A DNA stretch of 64,000 nt from the NCBI RefSeq assembly GCF_000011365.1, contig NC_004463.1:4884001-4948000 (forward strand), written 5' to 3'. The position numbers and the translations under genes were made by a program. The stretch comes from Bradyrhizobium diazoefficiens USDA 110. Its GTDB lineage: Bacteria > Pseudomonadota > Alphaproteobacteria > Rhizobiales > Xanthobacteraceae. Each line of letters opens with the position of its first letter. Position 1 is the stretch's first letter. This document shows positions 61,880-64,000 of this stretch, piece by piece. The notes below the pieces were generated by a model. The model was not told the origin of the DNA. It saw only the letters and a list, made by a program, of their open reading frames with translations, and searched no databases.

Positions 61880-63034
61880 ATGAGCCAGTCGCCCCGAAAC
61901 GCGCCGTCCGCGCTGCGTTACAGGCTTGCCCCTGACCCGGCCGCCAAGGCCGCCATGGAGGCGACATTCCAGGCCTATGACCGCATGATGGAGATCCTGG
62001 ACGAGGTTGCGCGGACCCATAACGTGGGTTCCAACGTGGTCCTGCTCCACGCCCATGCCTATGAGCCGATCCGGAAAGCAACCGCACTGCCGTCGCGGCT
62101 GGTGACGCTGGGTCTGCGCGACCGCGCCGACTATCGCGCCGCGCAAGGGCGCCGCCTGCCGCTCGACGACAAGCTCGCCAAGATCAAGGGGCCCGCCACC
62201 ATTTCGATTGCGACCGTGCAAGGGCGCTTCAGCGTGCCCTTTGACTACGCCGGTTATGCCGAGGGCTGGGGGCAGAGCGCGCCCGCACACCTGATCCGCA
62301 CCGACGACGGCTTTGAAGTTCACTACGGCGTCACGCCGAACAGTCTGCCAGAGGAGGAGAATGCCATGGATACCATCGCTGCCGCCCCCGACAATTTCCT
62401 GTCCCGGGTCGGGCGCCTGATCGCCGGGATCGCCTATGACGCGATCGAGCAGGCGGAAGGCAAGAACAAGCTGAAAGTGGTCGGCCAGGCCATCCGCGAG
62501 ATCGAGCGCGCCGAAGCTGAGGCCCGCGACGCGCTCGCGGCGGCGCGCGCCGAGGAATACCGCCTCAACGCGCGGCGCACCGAGATCGAGCGCGAGATGA
62601 CCGATCTCACCGCCAAGATCGAGAGCGTGATCGCGGACGGGCGTGATGATCTTGCGCGCGCCGGCATCGCGCGCCAGATGGATCTGGAGGCGCAGTTCGA
62701 GGTGCTCTCCCGCGCCATCGACGAGAACAACGAGAAGATCGAACAGTGCGTGACGTCGCTGCGCGCCGTGCTGTCGGCCTTGCAGGATGCCGAGCAGCGC
62801 CGCGCGGATCTCGAAAAGAGCGAGGCCCACGCAAGCCACCAGGCCGCGACGTCGCCCCGGAAGCCCGGTGGTGCCTCGGCTGCGGCGAAGGCGCTGCGTG
62901 CGGGCAGGGCGGTGGCGCGCGCCACCGGCGTGCCGGCTGCCATCCCGTTTTCAAGCGACATCGACGAGCTCAGCACGTTGCATCGCGACAAGGAGATTGC
63001 AGCGAGGCTGGCGCGGTTGAAGTCGCGCTCCTGA
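61880..63034 (+). CDS. PspA/IM30 family protein with an N-terminal TnpB-like (wedge/REC) region
   Basis: 384 aa from ATG 61880 (a GTG three codons earlier is also open). Residues 163-384 form a PspA/IM30-type coiled coil (FLSRVGRLIAGIAYDAIEQA, KLKVVGQAIREIERAEAEAR, a long helix to about 300), then an Ala-rich tail. PspA coats and repairs the inner membrane. Residues 12-155 are unexpected. LRYRLAPDP, a helical stretch, then ATISIATVQGRFSVPFDYAG and HLIRTDDGFEVHYGVTPN resemble the wedge and REC parts of TnpB, stopping where RuvC would begin. No nuclease is present. A strong internal ribosome site precedes Met163, so a 222 aa PspA may also be made alone. YqiJ and YqiK genes follow. Confidence 0.8.
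   Translation: MSQSPRNAPSALRYRLAPDPAAKAAMEATFQAYDRMMEILDEVARTHNVGSNVVLLHAHAYEPIRKATALPSRLVTLGLRDRADYRAAQGRRLPLDDKLAKIKGPATISIATVQGRFSVPFDYAGYAEGWGQSAPAHLIRTDDGFEVHYGVTPNSLPEEENAMDTIAAAPDNFLSRVGRLIAGIAYDAIEQAEGKNKLKVVGQAIREIERAEAEARDALAAARAEEYRLNARRTEIEREMTDLTAKIESVIADGRDDLARAGIARQMDLEAQFEVLSRAIDENNEKIEQCVTSLRAVLSALQDAEQRRADLEKSEAHASHQAATSPRKPGGASAAAKALRAGRAVARATGVPAAIPFSSDIDELSTLHRDKEIAARLARLKSRS
62351..62368 (+). promoter_or_regulatory. Internal ribosome-binding site and start codon for a PspA-only product
   Basis: GAGGAGGAG (62351-62359), 6 bases before an in-frame ATG (62366-62368). It is a near-ideal Shine-Dalgarno, better than that of the upstream ATG at 61880. The PspA similarity begins at this methionine. 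It either marks the true start of a separate pspA gene or gives a second, shorter product. Confidence 0.65.
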
Positions 63035-63044
63035 GTAATGTGTC

Positions 63045-63704
63045 ATGAGCGCACTGCTCGAACACGTCATGGCGCCCGAGGTCAGGCCGTTCGCTATCGC
63101 GGCGGCCATGATCGTCATCGTCGGCTCGCTCGAGGTGGTCACGATGCTGGTCGGGGCCTCGTTGAGCGAGATGCTGGGCACCAGCATCGATTTCAGTCAC
63201 CCCAGCGACAACGGCGTGCTCAACGCCATTTCCTGGATCAATGTCGGTGGCGTGCCGCTGCTGATCTTCCTGCTGCTGGCGCTCGGCGCCTTCTCGATCA
63301 CCGGCTTCCTGATCCAGGACGTCGCGCGGATGGTCGCCGGTCCCATGCCGGCGACGGTCGCCTCGATCGGGGCCGTCGCCGTCTCGGTTCCGCTGGTCCG
63401 CGCCGCCAGCCGCGGCATCGCGCGGGTCATTCCCAAGGATGAAAGCTATGTCGTCGGTCTCGGCGACCTCGTCGGCCGCGTCGGCGAGGTCGTCATCGGT
63501 CCGCTCGACCAGGGGCCGCCGGGCCGTGTCAGCGTCGCCGACGTCCACGGCAACAGGCACTTCGTCTGGGCGGTCGCGGCGCCCGCATCTGGACCATTGG
63601 AGCAGGGAACCATGGTGCTGCTGGTGGATCGCGCCGGCACCCGCTTCGTCGCGGTCAAGGCCGACGATGAACTCAAGCCGTCCAAGCCGACTCTAAGCAC
63701 TTAG
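63045..63704 (+). CDS. yqiJ: YqiJ-like inner membrane protein with OB-fold domain (NfeD-related)
   Basis: 219 aa. Three to four membrane helices in the first half (about residues 15-40, 68-90, 98-120) are followed by a soluble beta domain (about 140-210) with VGLGDLVGRVGEVVIGPLDQ, GRVSVADVHGNRHFVWA and GTMVLLVDRAGTRFVAV, typical of the YqiJ OB-fold. In E. coli yqiJ precedes yqiK, and NfeD-like proteins act with flotillins in membrane domains. Here it starts 10 bp after the PspA-fusion gene and precedes a flotillin gene, so the three form one operon. Confidence 0.88.
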   Translation: MSALLEHVMAPEVRPFAIAAAMIVIVGSLEVVTMLVGASLSEMLGTSIDFSHPSDNGVLNAISWINVGGVPLLIFLLLALGAFSITGFLIQDVARMVAGPMPATVASIGAVAVSVPLVRAASRGIARVIPKDESYVVGLGDLVGRVGEVVIGPLDQGPPGRVSVADVHGNRHFVWAVAAPASGPLEQGTMVLLVDRAGTRFVAVKADDELKPSKPTLST

Positions 63705-63732
63705 CCAGCCAAGCTCATTAGCGGAGAAAGTC

Positions 63733-64000
63733 ATGTTCGACATCGCAGTCCCGGCCATGATCGGCGTCGCGCTGATCATTGTCCTGGGGATCGTCTTCAC
63801 CATCCTCTACAAGCGCGCCACGCGCGACGAGGCCTTCGTGCGCACCGGCCTCGGCGGCAAGAAGGTCGTGCTCGACGGCGGCGCGATGATCCTGCCGATC
63901 TTCCACTCCTATGCCAGCGTCAATCTGAAGACGTTGCGGCTCACCGTCGAGCGCAAGGAGCGGGAATCCCTGATCACCAAGGACCGCCTGCGCGTCGACA
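63733..64000 (+). CDS. yqiK: Flotillin family protein YqiK, 3' truncated by the window end
   Basis: The first 89 residues are visible. An N-terminal membrane helix (about 6-26, VPAMIGVALIIVLGIVFTIL) and a short basic stretch are followed by the SPFH start AFVRTGLGGKKVVLDGGAMI and HSYASVNLKTLRLTVERKER, diagnostic of YqiK/flotillin. GGAGAAAGTC before ATG 63733 is a good ribosome site. The rest lies beyond the window. It should scaffold ordered membrane domains together with YqiJ and PspA. Confidence 0.9.
   Translation, partial: MFDIAVPAMIGVALIIVLGIVFTILYKRATRDEAFVRTGLGGKKVVLDGGAMILPIFHSYASVNLKTLRLTVERKERESLITKDRLRVD

Noticed and set aside
61880..62365. Active IS605/TnpB insertion element
   Set aside because: There is no RuvC nuclease, no TnpA, and no recognisable left/right ends or guide-RNA-like 3' region. 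At most a TnpB-derived or TnpB-like domain is present.

Overview
The window is high-GC chromosomal DNA from an alphaproteobacterium, most likely Bradyrhizobium or a close relative in the Nitrobacteraceae. This is judged from codon use, a complete aapJQMP amino-acid transporter, several small protein types I associate with that group, and many dispersed palindromic repeats. No database was searched. Product names rest on motifs visible in the translations, and organism and family statements are from memory.

Layout. 1-1017: end of an acyl-CoA carboxylase biotin subunit and HMG-CoA lyase (leucine breakdown). 1135-8967: two TRAP solute importers, a DapA-family lyase and a GntR/FCD regulator with a perfect palindromic operator. 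9279-12851: small secreted, membrane or hypothetical proteins. 13049-20944: tRNA-Arg, then an alpha-2-macroglobulin and penicillin-binding protein 1C pair (periplasmic defence and cell-wall repair). 20995-25162: envelope sugar-transfer cluster (ArnT-like GT, PAP2 phosphatase, polyprenyl-phosphate GT2, LpxB-N-like small membrane protein, DUF3592). 25133-28164: Na/Pi cotransporter and cystathionine beta-lyase on the minus strand. 28546-33057: aapJQMP, with an unusually long AapM. 33159-40227: three tandem paralogues of a TPR plus OGT/SPINDLY glycosyltransferase. 40247-41281: cysteine synthase. 41998-51150: RND efflux operon (outer-membrane factor, MFP, two pumps). 51188-53301: DTW-domain tRNA modification enzyme, tRNA-Cys and small proteins. 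53722-60571: an amide/nitrogen operon with a solute-binding protein, a fused permease-ATPase, an acetamidase/formamidase, an AraC regulator fused to a second full-length acetamidase/formamidase, and a RidA protein. 60572-61847: an island of dispersed repeats. 61880-64000 (edge): a membrane-stress module, PspA - YqiJ - YqiK flotillin.

The most unusual items are two gene fusions. In the first (61880-63034), the PspA reading frame continues upstream without a stop into about 160 residues that resemble the wedge/REC part of TnpB (the IS605/Cas12 ancestor), ending just where the RuvC nuclease would begin. A palindrome like an NtrC site sits just before its start codon, and a strong internal Shine-Dalgarno precedes the PspA part. 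In the second (57741-60170), an AraC-type DNA-binding regulator carries a complete amidase as its C-terminal half, next to a stand-alone paralogue of that amidase. The three tandem glycosyltransferases and the enlarged AapM are further points of interest.
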